DNA of 64,000 nt, taken from the NCBI GenBank assembly GCA_946894095.1, contig OX335655.1, forward strand, positions 11,222,001 to 11,286,000. The letters run 5' to 3'. Shown here one piece after another: positions 61,208-64,000 of the stretch; position 1 is the stretch's first letter; every line of letters begins with the position of its first letter. The notes under the pieces are model-generated. The model did not search any database and was not told the DNA's origin. It saw nothing but the letters and a program-made list of their open reading frames with translations. The position numbers and the translations under genes were made by a program. This DNA is from Incurvaria masculella. Its lineage: Eukaryota; Arthropoda; Insecta; Lepidoptera; Incurvariidae.

Positions 61208-61750
61208 CTAAAAAAATATTAAGTTAGTTGAGTCATAATTTCCTTGTTTTTCTCAAGTGTTTGAAAATTATTCCATCTCATTTAGTTGTATATCTAAACA
61301 TTTCATATATTTACATAAATTAACTGAGATAGATAGACATCAAGATTAGCGAGATAATATTTGTCGAATTAAACCAGAACATTCCCATTTTTTATATCAA
61401 CTGCAATTTTCAAAATGCAATTGTTATCTTTATCTTCAAGAAAAAGCACAAAATCTTGTCACACCATTGCGCATCTGTCACCCGACTTCCATTTTCAACC
61501 GACTTCACAAAAGGAGAAGGGTCTATGTTCGGCTTTATGTATTTTTTATTTAAGTAAGCGTTTTTATCCACCTGGTTTTCTCGTTCATCCATCGCCGGGG
61601 TACTTTTGGCTGGGTGGTCCTCCATGTTCAGGTGTTGTTCAGTACCAACTTATGAAACGCATGAGTCCGCCCAAAATATGAGCGCTGAAACAAGATTCAA
61701 ATGAGTCACCATATTGATTCCAAGCAAATTAACCACCAGCATAGCATTGT

Positions 61751-61985
61751 CAGTCAGTCAGTCAGTCAGCGTGTTTGCGTCCACTGCTGGACATACGCCT
61801 CTCCATTTTTTCTCCAGTCCTTCCGACTCTCAGCGGTACGGAACCACTGCTTTCCGCCGACGCACTTGATGTCGTCGTCACACCTGGCGGGTGGTCTTCC
61901 CATACTCCGTTTTCCTGTCCACGGCCGCCAGTGTAGAATGCCACCAGCATTGGTGCACAGCAAATCCAGAAGCAACAATTTGTAA
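61751..61985 (-). mobile_element. 3' end of an RTE/BovB-like non-LTR retrotransposon
   Basis: The - strand reads RSMGRPPARCDDDIKCV, then GKQWFRTAESRKDWRKN, then EAYVQQWTQTR and stop. GRPP-R-DDDI---AG--W----R--W--E--FVQQW is the familiar end of LINE ORF2 proteins. After the stop comes a (CTGA)n tail (CAGTCAGTCAGTCAGTCAG on +, about 61751-61768), a tail type used by RTE elements. 5'-truncated, as usual. Confidence 0.78.
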
Positions 61986-62522
61986 AACTTTGCCCATTGC
62001 TTGAGCCCCTTCTACTACAGACCACATTTCTGTAATATGTGCTCGAAATCCTACAAATGCATTTGTGACTGGTGTTCGCGCATAAATAATTATTATCAAC
62101 CCGTGTTGGCACAACCAACAATACCTACTTGAAAATTTTTCTATGTATGTTTTTCTAAATAGATGGCGTATATTATGTTGTTCAAATTACTAAACGGATA
62201 TATCCTTCTGAATTGCATTGCTGTTTAAATCGTAAACATGCCCTTTCAATCCAGCCGTCGTTGTGTTCACAAAACAGTTTGAAAATTTAGAGCCATCAGT
62301 TATATAACATTTTTTTCCATTTAATCAATTTAATAAATTATAAAATCATGCGACAAAATTAAAGTAATTGTGGACCAATCAATCATTCCACCGTTGCAAC
62401 TGTCAAGAAATCGTTTACAATGTAGAAAAATACAAATCACCTGTTGATTATTTTATATTTAATTTAATCTATGAATTAAATAATTATCTTAGAAATCAAG
62501 TAATAAAACCAAAGGCACTTAC

Positions 62523-62600
62523 AGACTATACACGCGGAGGGACGCCGACCCTAGTGTGACAACAATCAACGACACTCGGTTACATAATTATAGATTAGTC
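62523..62600 (-). other. Possible untranslated 5' exon of the SLC17 gene
   Basis: A GC-richer stretch ends in a consensus donor on the - strand (TAGTCT|GTAAGT, donor at 62522-62517). The phase-0 frame into the next exon has a stop, so it could only be noncoding or serve another transcript. The start of this exon is not defined. Confidence 0.25.
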
Positions 62601-64000
62601 GCCGAAGACGGATTTTGTCCACATTTCACCTGCTGAAATAAGCATGTGCAGATATCGACTTTATCTAGAATTATCGCTGATATGCGTACAATTTCGTCTG
62701 GCGTCGGTGTCCACACTTGACCGTAAAGCGGTTCCGCACCGCCTCCGGGCGTCTAGCATATTTTACACACGAATGAATGTATATGACACGAGCATAATCA
62801 ATCAATAACTATGCACAAGATTATATGACATAAACTACAATTCATTTATATTTAATCGTAAACACTCACACTGCCGCCGATAGCATCGATCTATTGTAAA
62901 ATAAACATATGTTGTAACATATGTTATATACGCAATGCGTGTAAATCGATAAATCGATCGAATACAAAATAGTTACAAGTAAAACCCAATACTCCAACCA
63001 AATCAATAAAACCCATTATTTAAAGAACTTCAGAGCTAATGATAATAGTAGGAATAAAAGCAAAATATACATAGAAAATAAACTAATTTCTATTCAGACC
63101 TGTGGTTTAATATATTAGGATTCTAAGGACGCCTCTAGTTTCGATCATGAGGGTTAGCAACGATGTGCGCGGGTGATTCTAGATGGGTGACCGTTTGACC
63201 GGTGACCGTTTGACCGGTGAGGTTGACTGTTGTACATTAAAATCTCCTATATTGCCTCTCTATCATATTCAAGTACTTCTTTTCATTATGACGAATTACT
63301 CCTTTATGTTTGGTTATATTTTAAATGCATGTAAAATTTTTAAAGCGTTCCTACATTAAAACCTCTTTAATTATTAAATCAGTCTAATAATCAATCAGAA
63401 TTGTACCAAGAGGTAGGTTAGGTATTCATTTCCAAAATAGCTTTCAGTGCCTTAAGTTGAATGTGTTTTTCCTATCCATGCTTTTCAAACTCAAGTTATA
63501 ATTACTTGCAGCACATGTATATTGATGGATGTTTGTGGCACGCACATGCCAGGTCACAAAAGAGGTTCTTGGCGACAACCATGGGCTTTCGTAATTTCAC
63601 AGGAGCTGCTAAAACCATGTCCACCGGCTAGATGATCCTTCACAATATGTTTAAAGGACCATTTTGAAGAAGATTTTGCTTTTTGGGGACCTGCTTCGTG
63701 AAATGGAAAGGTAAGAATAATAAAGTAAAACATAATGATTAAATTATGCCTCGCGAGTGTTTGCTGATAGAATGACGAAATGTTAAAACGTTGCTGGTAT
63801 GATAACTGACGGCAGTAAACAATGTAAAAAAATATATATGACTATGCTCATATCCTTACGCGGCCATCACAACGATATCGATTATGCAATCGACAAGCTA
63901 GACATAGCATTATTAGTTTAGCTAGATCATAAATGACAACTTAACAGTAAAAAAATATTCAAAATAGCTTGGTTGCTCACTACTTGGCATTGTTTACATT
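62601..64000. other. Upstream flank of the SLC17 gene
   Basis: Contains the 5S-like SINE head fragment (63150-63230) and otherwise no recognised coding or RNA gene. The GC-richer stretch 62690-62760 could belong to the SLC17 promoter; this is only position-based. Confidence 0.35.
63150..63230 (+). mobile_element. 5S-like SINE head fragment with an internal duplication
   Basis: GTGCGCGGGTGATTCTAGAT then GGGTGACCGTTTGACC, with GGTGACCGTTTGACC repeated. No body follows. Confidence 0.5.

Noticed and set aside
61415..61681. 88-codon + strand frame near the SLC17 5' end
   Set aside because: It overlaps intron sequence of the - strand gene with no motif or splice support.

Overview
The window looks like nuclear DNA of a moth or butterfly (Lepidoptera). 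It is AT-rich, its genes are split by GT-AG introns, and it is crowded with interspersed repeats. One of these, carrying the CCGGCCAAGTGCGAGTCGG motif and a (GTCC)n tract, is a repeat I associate with lepidopteran genomes. Species cannot be named from the sequence alone.

Three split protein-coding genes can be supported. (1) On the + strand, 21400-33789 encodes a four-membrane-segment claudin/PMP22-type protein of about 312 residues in seven coding exons, with an 8.2 kb intron full of repeats. (2) On the + strand, about 41460-47181 (possibly extending to 47884) encodes a coiled-coil axonemal protein resembling CFAP184/CCDC96, in seven exons. (3) On the - strand, 61207 down to 49937 encodes an SLC17-type anion transporter of the major facilitator superfamily, in eight exons. 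Genes 2 and 3 converge tail to tail, with about 2 kb between their poly(A) signals. The products have unrelated roles (junction or membrane protein, ciliary/sperm axoneme, organic anion or phosphate transport), so no joint pathway is implied.

All three genes carry exon-scale tandem duplications. The SLC17 gene has its terminal exon amplified into a 204-bp-period array (seven extra copies, all with the same in-frame stop). The CFAP184-like gene has three decayed copies of one coiled-coil exon, a decayed copy of the next exon, and a 122-bp-period array over its 3' end. The claudin-like gene has a fossil copy of exon 2/3 sequence inside an intron.

The rest is repeat-rich and apparently gene-free. 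From 1 to about 21.4 kb there are SINE copies, foldback elements, TTAA-flanked MITEs and a 3.5 kb Transib-type element (14583-18053) with 5-bp CGACG target duplications. Two SINE families share one body and tail but have different pol III heads, one 5S rRNA-like and one tRNA-like. Two 5'-truncated non-LTR retrotransposon fragments lie at 25.1-25.5 kb and 61.75-61.99 kb. No rRNA genes, intact tRNA genes, CRISPR arrays or bacterial-type features were seen. I found no convincing new multi-gene system. The most interesting signals are the repeated exon amplifications and the two-headed SINE system.
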